DNA of 64,000 nt from Defluviimonas salinarum (GTDB lineage: Bacteria > Pseudomonadota > Alphaproteobacteria > Rhodobacterales > Rhodobacteraceae): assembly GCF_026013545.1 (NCBI RefSeq), contig NZ_JAPDOG010000002.1, forward strand, positions 62,001 through 126,000, in the 5' to 3' direction. Positions 53,937-63,073 of the stretch are shown piece by piece. The first letter of the stretch is position 1, and every line of letters begins with the position of its first letter. Position numbers and translations under genes: made by a program. Under the pieces are notes generated by a model. It was not told the origin of the DNA, did no database searches, and worked only from the letters and a program-made list of their open reading frames with translations.

Positions 53937-54809
53937 TCAGTCCGCGGCCTTGACCCTTGCCCGCCAGAGCGTGAAGAGACCCGCCGCCACGACGATCACC
54001 GCGCCGATGGCGACATTGGTCTCCAGCGTCTCGCCGAAGACGGTCATGCCGAGCGCCGTGGCGAAGACGAGCTGGAGATAGGCGAAGGGCTGGATCGCGC
54101 TCGCCTCGGCAACCTCGAGCGCCTTGATCATCAGCCAGTGCGCGGAGGCCGCGGTGCAGCACAAAAGCGCCATCCAGGCCCAGTCGCGGGGCACCATCGG
54201 CTCCCAGTGGAAGAGGCCGACGGCGGTCATCACCACGGCGCCGGAAATTCCGGTCCAGAAGAAGCTGACCGAGGCGCGGTCACCCCGCGCGACATAGCGC
54301 GTCAAAAGCCCGTAGAGCGCGAACATGAAGGCCGCGAGAAGCGGGATCAGCGCGGCCGGGGCGAAGACCCGGAAGCCGGGCTCGAGGATGATGAGCACGC
54401 CGAGAAAGCCGATGCCGATCGCGGTCCAGCGCCGCCAGCCGACCTTTTCGCCGAGAACCGGGCCGGACAGTGCGGCGACGAGAAGAGGGTAGCAGGTGAA
54501 GACCGCGTGGCTCTCGACGAGGCCGAGGATCGTGAAGGCGGTGACCATCACGCAGATCTCGGCGGCGAGGAGCACGCCCCGGAAGATCTGCAGGAGCGGG
54601 TAGCGCGGGCGCAGCGCCGCCGCGATGCCGCCGGTTCGCCGCGCCGCCACCGCGATGACGAAGGCGGCGAAGAACCAGTAGCGGATCATCACCACCATGT
54701 AGACGTTGTATTCGCCGGCAAGGTGGCGCGAGATCCCGTCCTGCATCGCGAAGACGAAGGCGGTCGCGGTCATCAGGATCGCGCCGAGGCGGAAGTTCTG
54801 CTCGTTCAT
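53937..54809 (-). CDS. EamA/DMT-family transporter
   Basis: A 290-residue membrane protein with ten predicted helices in two EamA repeats (VESHAVFTCYPLLVAALSGP in the first; EVAEASAIQPFAYLQLVFAT in the second). Its start overlaps the mnmD stop as ATGA. It is similar in fold but not closely related in sequence to the convergent EamA gene, so this is not a recent tandem duplication. Confidence 0.9.
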   Translation of the reverse strand: MNEQNFRLGAILMTATAFVFAMQDGISRHLAGEYNVYMVVMIRYWFFAAFVIAVAARRTGGIAAALRPRYPLLQIFRGVLLAAEICVMVTAFTILGLVESHAVFTCYPLLVAALSGPVLGEKVGWRRWTAIGIGFLGVLIILEPGFRVFAPAALIPLLAAFMFALYGLLTRYVARGDRASVSFFWTGISGAVVMTAVGLFHWEPMVPRDWAWMALLCCTAASAHWLMIKALEVAEASAIQPFAYLQLVFATALGMTVFGETLETNVAIGAVIVVAAGLFTLWRARVKAAD

Positions 54810-55492
54810 GTCGCCCCGCGAAGGAAACCGCGGCTCATGTGCCGCTTGTGGCCGTGGCCCTTGGCCCGCTCTACCTGAAACCCCGCCGAAGCCAAGCCCC
54901 GCCGCACGAAGCCCGCCGCCGTGTAGGTGGCGAAGCTGCCGCCCGGCGCGGTGTGGCGGGCGACTTCCTGCATCAGCGCCTCGGACCAGAGCTCGGGGTT
55001 CTTCGCGGGCGAGAAACCGTCGAGAAACCAGGCATCGGCGCGCCCCGGCCAGCGGGGCAGTGTCTCGCGCGCGTCGCCTTCGACGATCTCGACATCTACC
55101 GGTCCAAGCGCGAAGCGCCGCCGGCCCGCGCTCCAATGTGGCAGAAGCGGGCCGGCGACCGCCTCTGCCTCGGGAAAGGCGGCGAGCGCGCGCGCCATGT
55201 CGGCGGCCGGCATCGGGAAGGCCTCGAAGCTCGTGAAACGGAGCCGTCCCGGCGTTCCCGAGCCTTCCCAGGCAAGGCAGGAGGCGATGAGATTCAGCCC
55301 GGTGCCGAAGCCAAGCTCGGCGATGTGGAACCCGTCCCGCAACCGCTCCGGCAGGTCATTGCCGGCAAGGAAGACGTGGCGCGTCTCGGCCAGCCCGTCG
55401 GCGAGCGAGAAGTAGGGGTCGTCGAAGAGCGTCGAGACCGGCGTGCCGCCGTCCCTCCAGGTTACCCTCTCGCTCTGGTCCTTTGCCGTCAT
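54806..55492 (-). CDS. mnmD: tRNA 5-methylaminomethyl-2-thiouridine methyltransferase MnmD
   Basis: A 228-residue SAM-dependent methyltransferase equivalent to the N-terminal half of E. coli MnmC. It makes the last step to mnm5s2U in tRNA wobble positions. The SAM motif is ELGFGTGLNL, and the family signature WFLDGFSPAKNPELW is present; the N-terminal DDPYFSLADGLAETRHVFL is also typical. The oxidase half is a separate gene starting 44 bp away on the opposite strand. Confidence 0.92.
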   Translation of the reverse strand: MTAKDQSERVTWRDGGTPVSTLFDDPYFSLADGLAETRHVFLAGNDLPERLRDGFHIAELGFGTGLNLIASCLAWEGSGTPGRLRFTSFEAFPMPAADMARALAAFPEAEAVAGPLLPHWSAGRRRFALGPVDVEIVEGDARETLPRWPGRADAWFLDGFSPAKNPELWSEALMQEVARHTAPGGSFATYTAAGFVRRGLASAGFQVERAKGHGHKRHMSRGFLRGAT

Positions 55493-55536
55493 CTGGCTTA
55501 CCCCTTTCGCCGGCAGTTAGGCGAAGGGCGGGGGCA

Positions 55537-56577
55537 ATGGCAATCGCGGATGTGACGGTGATGGGAGCGGGGATCTTCGGGCTTTCGGTCGCCTGGGCCT
55601 GCCTCAAGCGCGGCGCGAAGGTCCGGGTGATCGACCCCTACCGGCCCGGCGCCGGGGCGAGCGGCGGCACCGTCGGCGCGCTCGCGCCGCATACGCCGGA
55701 GAACTGGAATGCCAAGAAAGCCTTCCAGTTCGGGAGCCTGATCATGGCCGAGGCGTTCTGGGCCGAGGTCGACGCGGTCTCGGGCCGGTCCTCGGGCTAC
55801 GGGCGCACCGGGCGGCTGCAACCCCTCGCCGATGCGGAGGCCATCACGCTGGCGCGGGCGCGCGAGGTCTCGGCGCGCGATCTCTGGCAGGGTCGGGCCG
55901 AGTGGCGGGTGATCGCGGCCGGGTCCGATCGCTGGGCGCCGGACGCGCCGAGCGGCTATCTCGTCCACGACACGCTGACCGCGCGGCTGCATCCAAGGCA
56001 GGCCGTCGAAAGCCTCGCCGCCGCGCTTGCCGCTCGGGGGGCGGCGATCCTGCACGACCCCGCGCCGCCCGAGGGCGCCGTGGTCTGGGCCACCGGCTAT
56101 CGCGGCCTTCTCGACCTTGCGCGCGAGCTTGGCGCCCCGGTCGGAACCGGCGTGAAGGGCCAGTCGGCGCTCCTGGCCCTCGATGCGCGCGACCTGCCGC
56201 AGATCTTCGCCGACGGCATCCATATCGTGCCCCATGCCGACGGCACGATCGGCATCGGATCGACCACCGAGCGCGAGTTCGACCGCGCCGAGAGCACAGA
56301 CGCGCAGCTTGACGCGGTGATCGCGAAGGCCGAGGCGGCGCTGCCGGTCCTGTGCCACGCAAAGGTGATCGAACGCTGGGCCGGAGTGCGGCCGCGCGCG
56401 AGAAGCCGGGCGCCGATGCTCGGGGGCTGGCCGGACCGGCCGGGCCACTACATCGCCAACGGCGGTTTCAAGATCGGCTTCGGAGTGGCGCCGAAGGTGG
56501 CCGAGGTGATGGCCGACCTCGTGCTCGACGGCCGCGACGCAATCCCGGCAGGCTTCCGCGTCGAGGACAATCTCTAG
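55537..56577 (+). CDS. FAD-dependent oxidoreductase, probable unfused MnmC2-like or glycine-oxidase-like enzyme
   Basis: A 346-residue DAO-family flavoprotein. The dinucleotide motif is VMGAGIFGLSVAWACLKRG, and the second FAD contact ASGGTVGALAPHTPENW resembles that of MnmC oxidase domains. The C-terminal GVRPRARSRAPMLG and NGGFKIGFGVAPKVAE are standard for the family. Because it is divergent from mnmD by 44 bp, it is the best candidate for the cmnm5s2U-to-nm5s2U oxidase. A ThiO-like amine oxidase is the alternative. Its stop codon shares the tetramer CTAG with that of the convergent FMN reductase gene. Confidence 0.82.
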   Translation: MAIADVTVMGAGIFGLSVAWACLKRGAKVRVIDPYRPGAGASGGTVGALAPHTPENWNAKKAFQFGSLIMAEAFWAEVDAVSGRSSGYGRTGRLQPLADAEAITLARAREVSARDLWQGRAEWRVIAAGSDRWAPDAPSGYLVHDTLTARLHPRQAVESLAAALAARGAAILHDPAPPEGAVVWATGYRGLLDLARELGAPVGTGVKGQSALLALDARDLPQIFADGIHIVPHADGTIGIGSTTEREFDRAESTDAQLDAVIAKAEAALPVLCHAKVIERWAGVRPRARSRAPMLGGWPDRPGHYIANGGFKIGFGVAPKVAEVMADLVLDGRDAIPAGFRVEDNL

Positions 56578-57119
56578 GCGGCGCGCAGCGCCTCGGACCT
56601 GAGCGCCGTCATCAGCTTTCCGAGTGTCGTGAGCGACCGTTCATTGGTCAGCCGTCCATCCTCGTCGAAGGCGTTCCGCGCATCGGCGATCATCACTTCC
56701 GGGCCGGTCAGAAGCCGGGGCCGGAACGGCGTCATCGCGAGGCGCAGCGAGGATTGCGCCCGCGCGCCCCCGGCGCGGCCCGCCGCCGCCGAAACGATGG
56801 CCACCGGCTTGTCCTCCCAGGGATTGCCCTCGGTGCGGCTGACCCAGTCGAGCGCGTTCTTCAGAACCCCCGACAGGGCGCTGTTGTATTCCGGTGTCGA
56901 GATCACCACCGCGTCGGTTTCGTTGATCTGTCCCGCAAGCCGCGTCACGGCGGAAGGGGTGCCCTCGGCCTCCAGATCGCCGTCATAGAGCGGCAGCCGG
57001 AGGTCGGCCTCGGCGAAGTCGCCGGGTCCGAAGAGCCGCGCTGCCTCGCGCACGAGCTTGCGGTTGGTCGAGCCTGAGCGCAGCGCGCCGGCGATTCCGA
57101 GCAGGGTGGGGCGGGTCAT
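56574..57119 (-). CDS. NADPH-dependent FMN reductase
   Basis: A 181-residue flavodoxin-like reductase. The FMN phosphate loop is GALRSGSTNRKL, and STPEYNSALSGVLKNALDWVSR is the conserved flavin-binding segment. It supplies reduced flavin or reduces quinones or chromate-like acceptors. The gene is convergent with the flavoprotein gene: the two stop codons overlap in CTAG. Confidence 0.92.
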   Translation of the reverse strand: MTRPTLLGIAGALRSGSTNRKLVREAARLFGPGDFAEADLRLPLYDGDLEAEGTPSAVTRLAGQINETDAVVISTPEYNSALSGVLKNALDWVSRTEGNPWEDKPVAIVSAAAGRAGGARAQSSLRLAMTPFRPRLLTGPEVMIADARNAFDEDGRLTNERSLTTLGKLMTALRSEALRAA

Positions 57120-57202
57120 CGGGCCTCCGTCAGTATGCGTCCGAAGAGATGGGCGCTGCCGGCATCCGTCTCAATGCGCATGGCTGAACAGGGTCTGTGA
57201 CC

Positions 57203-58051
57203 TCAGCCAAGCAGCCTGGTGAAGGTGAACGACGTCGGGCGGTCATAGCCCTCATGCGCGGTCTCGCCTGTCCTCTCGAAGCCCATCGCCTCGAAGGCGG
57301 CATGGTTGGCGGCGAGCTCGACCCGGCTTTGCAGCTCCAGCCGCCCAAGCCCGAGTGCCCGCGCCCGCTCCTCGGCGAGCAACATGAGCTGCCGTGCGAG
57401 GCCCGCGCCGCGGAAAACGTCGGCCACGGCGAGCTTGCCGACATAGAGCCGCTCGGGCTCAGGCGTGAGGAAGAGGCAGGCGACCGGCGCGCCGGCATCG
57501 TCGAGCACCCAGATCTCACCCGCTCGGGCCTGCCGGGCGACGCCCTCGACGGTCAGGCGGTGCAGCGAGGAGGGCGGATCGATCACGCCCTCCATGTAGG
57601 CGAAGGCGGCATGGAGCAGGTTGAGGACGGGCGCCATGTCCTCGTCTCCGGTCAGTCGCCGCGGCGTACGGTGGACCGGGAGCCCGTCGCAAAGCTTGAC
57701 CCAGGGCAGGCGCTCGTTCCAGTGGACGTGGCGGGTCGGCGCGGAGCTCGACGGATCGTCGAGTGTCGCGGCATAGAGGTCGATCTCTTGCCGCCGGGTT
57801 GGGCTCTGATAGGCCATCGGCGTACCGCAAGTGGCGCAGAAGAAGCGCCGCACGCCGGGCGAGCTTTCACGCTCGGCCGGAGGCGTCCCGGTCCAGCGAA
57901 AACCGGAATGGCTAACGCCGAGAAAGCTCGTGAACGGCGAGGCCGTCGCGCGCCGGCAGCTTTCGCAGTGGCAATGCGCCTGCCAGTTCGGTGCGCCTTC
58001 GAAGCTGAACCGCACCGCGCCGCAAAGGCAGTGTCCCGAGCCGCCGTCCAT
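57203..58051 (-). CDS. GFA-domain/GNAT-acetyltransferase fusion protein
   Basis: A 282-residue two-domain protein. Residues 1-110 are a GFA (glutathione-dependent formaldehyde-activating, CENP-V-like) fold whose zinc cysteines are Cys8, Cys10, Cys27, Cys29, Cys32, Cys72 and Cys75 (CLCGAV, CHCESC, CATCGTP). Residues from about 125 on are a GNAT domain with VGKLAVADVFRGAGLARQL and AFEAMGFERTGE. No frameshift or stop separates them. Functions of both halves are unassigned; coupling of thiol or formaldehyde chemistry to acylation is speculative. Confidence 0.87.
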   Translation of the reverse strand: MDGGSGHCLCGAVRFSFEGAPNWQAHCHCESCRRATASPFTSFLGVSHSGFRWTGTPPAERESSPGVRRFFCATCGTPMAYQSPTRRQEIDLYAATLDDPSSSAPTRHVHWNERLPWVKLCDGLPVHRTPRRLTGDEDMAPVLNLLHAAFAYMEGVIDPPSSLHRLTVEGVARQARAGEIWVLDDAGAPVACLFLTPEPERLYVGKLAVADVFRGAGLARQLMLLAEERARALGLGRLELQSRVELAANHAAFEAMGFERTGETAHEGYDRPTSFTFTRLLG

Positions 58052-58243
58052 CGTGTTCTCCTCGACCGGCGGCCAGTCTGCGCGCCGGGATATGGCCGGT
58101 CAAGGTCGCGGAAACGGCGCGCTATTTTCGATATCTTGTGGAAAACCCGCCTGCGCCCTCCATATGCAGGGTTCCGGCATTGACTCGCAGCGCCGTCGGC
58201 CCAAGGATGGCAGATCCGTAGGAATCATTCGAAGGCGCCGACG

Positions 58244-61200
58244 TTGCGTTTCACCCGACTCAGACTGAACGGCTTCAAGAGCTTCGTGGACCCCACGGAT
58301 CTCCTGATCCATGAGGGGCTGACCGGGGTCGTCGGGCCGAACGGCTGCGGCAAGTCGAACCTTCTCGAGGCGCTGCGCTGGGTGATGGGCGAGAACCGTC
58401 CCTCGGCGATGCGCGGCGGCGGGATGGAGGACGTGATCTTCGCCGGGGCCGCGACGCGCCCCGCGCGCAATTTCGCCGAAGTCTCGCTGACGATCGACAA
58501 TTCCGAGCGGCTGGCGCCGGCCGGGTTCAACGATCTCGACCAGCTCGACATCACCCGCCGCATCACCCGCGACGCAGGCTCGGCCTACAAGGCCAACACC
58601 AAGGACGTGCGAGCGCGCGACGTGCAGATGCTGTTCGCCGACGCCTCGACCGGCTCGCATTCGCCGGCGCTGGTGCGGCAGGGCCAGATCTCGGAGCTGA
58701 TCAACGCCAAGCCGAAGAACCGCCGCCGCATCCTCGAGGAGGCGGCGGGCATCTCCGGCCTCTACCAGCGCCGCCACGAGGCCGAGCTGAAGCTCGCCGC
58801 GACCGAGCAGAACCTTCTCAGGGTCGAGGACGTGGTCGAGAACCTCGCGACGCAGCTCGCCCAGCTTGCCCGGCAGGCGCGGCAGGCGGCGCGCTACCGC
58901 GAGATCGGCGAGGAACTGCGGCGCGCCGAGGGGATGCTCCTCTACCGCCGGTGGCGCGAGGCCGACCAGGCTCGCGCCACCGCCGAGGCCGACCTGACCG
59001 AGCGCACGAAGCTTGCCGCGCAGGGCGAGACGGCGGCACGCGCCGCGACCAAGGCCCGTGCGGCGCGCGAGGACGCGCTGCCGCCCCTGCGCGAGGAGGA
59101 GGCGATCGCCGCCGCCGTGCTGCAACGCCTGCAGGTCCAGCGCGACACGCTGAAGGACCAGGAGGCGCGCGCGCTCCAGACCATCGAGACGCTGAAGGGC
59201 CGGATCGAGCAGCTTGCCCGCGACATGGAGCGCGAGGCGGGGCTCAACCGCGACGCGGGCGAGACGATCCAGCGGCTCGACTGGGAGCAGGCGCAGATCG
59301 CCAAGGCGGCCGAGGGGCAGGATGCAAGGCTCGCCGAGGCGGTCGAGGCGGCGCAGGATGCCGCCCGCGTGCTCTCGGACCGCGAGACCACGCATTCGGA
59401 ACTGACCGAGGATGTGGCCCGGCTCTCGGCCCGGCACCAGTCGGCGCACCGGCTTCTGTCCGACAGCCGCGCCACGCTGGAGAAGAACGAGGCCGAGGCA
59501 GCTCGCGCCAAGGCCGCCGCGGCGGAGGCCGAGGCGGCGCTGACCCGCGCCACCGCCGATCACGAGGCCGCCGAGGAAGCGCAGGAGGAGGCCGCCGCCG
59601 CCGCCGAGGCCGCCGAGGAGGCGCTGATCGCCGCCGACGAGGCGCGGGGCGACGCCCAGGCGCGCGAGACCGAAGCCCGCGCGGTGATGTCGGAGGCCGA
59701 GGGCGAGGCCGGGGCGCTCAAGGCCGAGGCGGCGGCGCTGCAGAAGCTCGTCGAGCGCGAGGCGGCGACCGGCAAGCAGCTCCTCGACCGGGTCGAGGTG
59801 AAGAAGGGCTACGAGAAGGCGCTGGGCGCCGCGCTCGCCGATGATCTCCGCGCGCCCGAGATCGCCGACGAGGCAGCCTCGGGCTGGGCGGTGCTGCCGG
59901 GTTACGGCCAGCCCCAGTCCCTGCCCGAGGGCGTGGCGGCACTCTCGAACCATGTCACCGTGCCCGAGGTTCTGGCCCGCCGCATCGGCCAGATCGGGCT
60001 TGTGGACAAGGCCGACGGCGCGCGGCTCCAGCCGCTCCTGAAGCCGGGCCAGCGGCTGGTGACGGTCGAGGGCGATCTCTGGCGCTGGGACGGGTTCCGC
60101 GCCGGGGCCGAGGACGCGCCGACCGCGGCCGCGCTCCGGCTCCAGCAGCTCAACCGGCTCACCGACCTCAAGCGCGACCTCGAGGAGGTCAACGGCCGTG
60201 CCGAGGGCGCGCGGCAGGCGCATGACCTCCTGATCCGTCGCCTTGCCGATGCGACCGAGGCCGACCGCCGCGCCCGTGACGCGCGCCGCGAGGCGGACCG
60301 GCGCGTGGCCGAGGCCTCGCGCGCGCTGTCGAAGGCCGAGGCAGACCGCTCGATCGCCGGCGGCAAACTCGAAAGTGCTCGCCTTGCCGTCGCCCGGCAT
60401 GAGGAGGAAGCGCTCGGCGCCCGTACGCGGCTCCGCGAGGCGGAAGTCGGGGTGCGGTCGCTGCCGAACCTCGACGCCGCGCGCCAAGAGGTCGAGGATG
60501 TCAAGCTGACCGTCGAGGCGGCGCGGATGACGATGATGGCCAAGCGCTCGGCCCATGACGAGATCCGCCGCGAGGGCGAGGCGCGGACCAGGCGCCGGCA
60601 GGAGATCACCAAGGAGATCTCGGGCTGGAAGCACCGGCTCGAGACCGCCGAGAAGCGGTCGGCCGAGCTTGCCGAGCGCAAGGTCGCCTCGGAGGCCGAG
60701 TTGAAGGACGCCTCCGCCGCGCCGGCCGAGATCGCGGCCAAGCGCGAGGAACTGTCCGAGGCGATCGAGGCCGCCGAGGCCCGACGCATCGGCGCCGCTG
60801 ACCGGCTCGCCGAGGGCGAGTCGCTCCTGCGACAGGCCACCGATGCCGAGCGCGAGGCCGAGCGCACCGCCTCCGAGGCGCGCGAGGCCCGCGCCCGCGC
60901 CGAGGCCCGCGCCGAGGCCGCGCGCGACACCGTCGCCCATGCCGCCGAACGGATCCGCGAGGAGACCGAGAAGGAGCCGGCGGCGCTCTTGCAAAGTCTC
61001 GACGCCGATCCCGACCGGATGCCCGCGGCAGAGGCGCTCGACGCCGATGTGCAGCGGCTGAGGCGCCAGCGCGACGGGCTCGGTGCGGTCAACCTGCGCG
61101 CCGAGGAGGACGCCAAGGAGGTGCAGGCCGAGCACGACAACCTGGTCATGGAGAAGGCCGACCTCGAGGAGGCGATCAAGAAGCTCCGCGGCGGCATCGC

Positions 61201-61699
61201 CGGGCTGAACCGCGAGGGCCGCGAGCGGCTGCTGACCGCGTTCGAGCAGGTGAACGCCAATTTCCGGCTGCTCTTCACCCATCTCTTCGGCGGCGGCGAG
61301 GCCAATCTGGTGCTGGTCGAGAGCGACGATCCCTTGGAAGCTGGGCTCGAGATCATGTGCCAGCCGCCGGGCAAGAAGCTTGCGACTTTGTCGCTTCTTT
61401 CGGGCGGCGAGCAGACGCTGACGGCCTTGGCGCTAATCTTCGCGGTCTTCCTTGCCAACCCGGCGCCGATCTGCGTCCTCGACGAGGTCGACGCGCCCTT
61501 GGACGACGCCAACGTCACCCGGTTCTGCGACCTCCTCGACGAGATGACCCGGCGCACCGACACCCGCTTCCTGATCATCACCCACCACGCGGTGACGATG
61601 GCGCGGATGGACCGGCTCTTCGGCGTGACGATGCAGGAACAGGGGGTGAGCCAGCTCGTCTCGGTCGACCTCAAGAAGGCCGAGGCGCTGGTGGCATGA
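58244..61699 (+). CDS. smc: Chromosome segregation protein SMC
   Basis: A 1151-residue SMC ATPase that organises and segregates the chromosome. The Walker A is GPNGCGKSN (residues 31-39), at the N-terminus. Two long Ala/Glu/Arg-rich coiled coils flank a hinge at about residues 500-620. The C-terminal head has the signature LSGGEQTLTALAL and Walker B ICVLDEVDAPLDDANV. The start is a TTG at 58244, giving MRFTRLRLNGFKSFVDP, the normal SMC beginning; no ATG is close by. The strong codon bias produces a 1060-codon open frame on the opposite strand. Confidence 0.96.
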   Translation: MRFTRLRLNGFKSFVDPTDLLIHEGLTGVVGPNGCGKSNLLEALRWVMGENRPSAMRGGGMEDVIFAGAATRPARNFAEVSLTIDNSERLAPAGFNDLDQLDITRRITRDAGSAYKANTKDVRARDVQMLFADASTGSHSPALVRQGQISELINAKPKNRRRILEEAAGISGLYQRRHEAELKLAATEQNLLRVEDVVENLATQLAQLARQARQAARYREIGEELRRAEGMLLYRRWREADQARATAEADLTERTKLAAQGETAARAATKARAAREDALPPLREEEAIAAAVLQRLQVQRDTLKDQEARALQTIETLKGRIEQLARDMEREAGLNRDAGETIQRLDWEQAQIAKAAEGQDARLAEAVEAAQDAARVLSDRETTHSELTEDVARLSARHQSAHRLLSDSRATLEKNEAEAARAKAAAAEAEAALTRATADHEAAEEAQEEAAAAAEAAEEALIAADEARGDAQARETEARAVMSEAEGEAGALKAEAAALQKLVEREAATGKQLLDRVEVKKGYEKALGAALADDLRAPEIADEAASGWAVLPGYGQPQSLPEGVAALSNHVTVPEVLARRIGQIGLVDKADGARLQPLLKPGQRLVTVEGDLWRWDGFRAGAEDAPTAAALRLQQLNRLTDLKRDLEEVNGRAEGARQAHDLLIRRLADATEADRRARDARREADRRVAEASRALSKAEADRSIAGGKLESARLAVARHEEEALGARTRLREAEVGVRSLPNLDAARQEVEDVKLTVEAARMTMMAKRSAHDEIRREGEARTRRRQEITKEISGWKHRLETAEKRSAELAERKVASEAELKDASAAPAEIAAKREELSEAIEAAEARRIGAADRLAEGESLLRQATDAEREAERTASEAREARARAEARAEAARDTVAHAAERIREETEKEPAALLQSLDADPDRMPAAEALDADVQRLRRQRDGLGAVNLRAEEDAKEVQAEHDNLVMEKADLEEAIKKLRGGIAGLNREGRERLLTAFEQVNANFRLLFTHLFGGGEANLVLVESDDPLEAGLEIMCQPPGKKLATLSLLSGGEQTLTALALIFAVFLANPAPICVLDEVDAPLDDANVTRFCDLLDEMTRRTDTRFLIITHHAVTMARMDRLFGVTMQEQGVSQLVSVDLKKAEALVA

Positions 61700-61933
61700 G
61701 GGTGCCCGGCCGCGGACCTGTAGCCAAATCGGAACAGCCCTGCGGTTTCTTCCGCAACGGGTTGAATTTGACTACATTCCCGCGTTCTTTGTGGGCTCTA
61801 CAGGCGCAGTCGACCCGAAAGAACGCTTCGGGTCACAAATTCGTCCGAATTGACGGTGTAGTAGGGCAAAGACTGCCGGAATCGTGGCGCGGGGCGGATT
61901 GTTCCGCTGGTTATTTTGTGGAGGCGAACAGGC
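61700..61933 (+). promoter_or_regulatory. 234-bp region between smc and the Hint-domain gene
   Basis: No gene is seen. A perfect inverted repeat GACCCGAA-N7-TTCGGGTC lies at 61812-61834 and could be a terminator or an operator. The region is less GC-rich than its surroundings. A good SD sequence (TGTGGAGG) sits 9 nt before the ATG at 61934, so the promoter of the Hint gene should lie here. Confidence 0.45.
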
Positions 61934-63007
61934 ATGGTAACTTCAGCGACTTTTTGGGCGCGGTCCGACAGTATCACGGCGAACAACGCGACCCTGAACC
62001 CGATCAAGTCGAGCGGCGGTGCCGGCGCTTTTCCGGCGACTGAGATCTATTTCGAAAGCGGCACGATCGGTACGAACACGACGGGCGATCTGACTCTCGA
62101 GAACGGAAGTGGTGGTTTCGACCCCGACACGACGGTCTGGATCGGGGGGGTGGAGTATCAGTTCCAATATGACCTGACCGGCACGCTGCCCAGCAACTCT
62201 CAGGTTCCCGCCGCACTCGTGGGCAAGGAGGTCAGCGTGATCACCGTGCTCAACTATCCGACGAGCGGAGTGAATACTGAACTCTTCTTCGTGACCGACG
62301 GCTCGGGGACGCAGACGTTGATGAACGATATTGGCAATGGTGCGATTCCGCTGACTGGCGTCACCACCACGCCCAACCCGGTCTGCTTCCTGCGCGGCAC
62401 GCTGATCGCGACGCCGAAGGGCGAGGTTCCGGTCGAGGCGCTGAAGGCCGGGGACGAGGTGCTCACTGCCTCCGGCGCCACCGCCACCGTGCGGTTCGCC
62501 GCCGCGCGCGAGCTGACGCTGATGGAGCTTCTGCTCAACCCGGACATGCGGCCGGTCTGCATCCCGCAGGGCGCGATGGGCGAGGGGCTGCCGCGCGCCG
62601 ATCTCTGGGTCTCGCCGCAGCACCGGGTGCTGGTGCGCGGCTGGGAGCCGGAGATGCTCTTCGGCCAGGACGAGGTGCTGGTCGCCGCGAAGCATCTGAA
62701 GTTCGCGCCGACCCTGCGCCGTCCGGCGCGTCCCGAGACGGTGGAATATTTCCACCTGATGCTCGACAGCCACGACATCGTGCTGTCGAACGGGATCGAG
62801 ACCGAGAGCCTCTTCCCCGGCGACACCGCGATCGCCAGCCTGACCGAGGACGGCCGGGCCGAGATGGCGCGGGTGTTCCCCGACTATGCCGGCGACTGGA
62901 CGCTCTACGGACCCACCGCACGGCGTACGCTGACGGCGCGCGAGGCCGAGGCGCTCTGGACGAAGATGGCGCCGCTGGGCGCGGGCGAGGTCAAGGCCGT
63001 CGCCTGA
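61934..63007 (+). CDS. Hint (Hedgehog/intein)-domain protein
   Basis: A 357-residue protein of two parts. Residues 1-148 are Ser/Thr/Gly/Asn-rich, beta-predicted and not recognisable (SSGGAGAFPATEIYFESG, GDLTLENGSGGFDPDTTVW). From Cys151 a bacterial Hint domain begins: CFLRGTLIATPKGEVPVE, then VSPQHRVLVRGWEPE and VEYFHLMLDSHDIVLSNG. Cys151 is in the position of the self-splicing nucleophile. There is no signal peptide; type I export is possible. Such proteins are common in Rhodobacteraceae but their role is not established. Confidence 0.88.
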   Translation: MVTSATFWARSDSITANNATLNPIKSSGGAGAFPATEIYFESGTIGTNTTGDLTLENGSGGFDPDTTVWIGGVEYQFQYDLTGTLPSNSQVPAALVGKEVSVITVLNYPTSGVNTELFFVTDGSGTQTLMNDIGNGAIPLTGVTTTPNPVCFLRGTLIATPKGEVPVEALKAGDEVLTASGATATVRFAAARELTLMELLLNPDMRPVCIPQGAMGEGLPRADLWVSPQHRVLVRGWEPEMLFGQDEVLVAAKHLKFAPTLRRPARPETVEYFHLMLDSHDIVLSNGIETESLFPGDTAIASLTEDGRAEMARVFPDYAGDWTLYGPTARRTLTAREAEALWTKMAPLGAGEVKAVA

Positions 63008-63073
63008 GCGACCTTTCGCAGTGAATGAGACAGGGCCGGCATCGCCGGCCCTTCTCCGTTTCCGGGGACGCCA

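Noticed and set aside
58100-61282. A 1060-codon open frame on the minus strand opposite smc.
   Set aside because: It is a by-product of the GC-rich codon bias of smc; the translation is low-complexity Leu/Gly/Arg-rich sequence with no domain, while smc is unmistakable.
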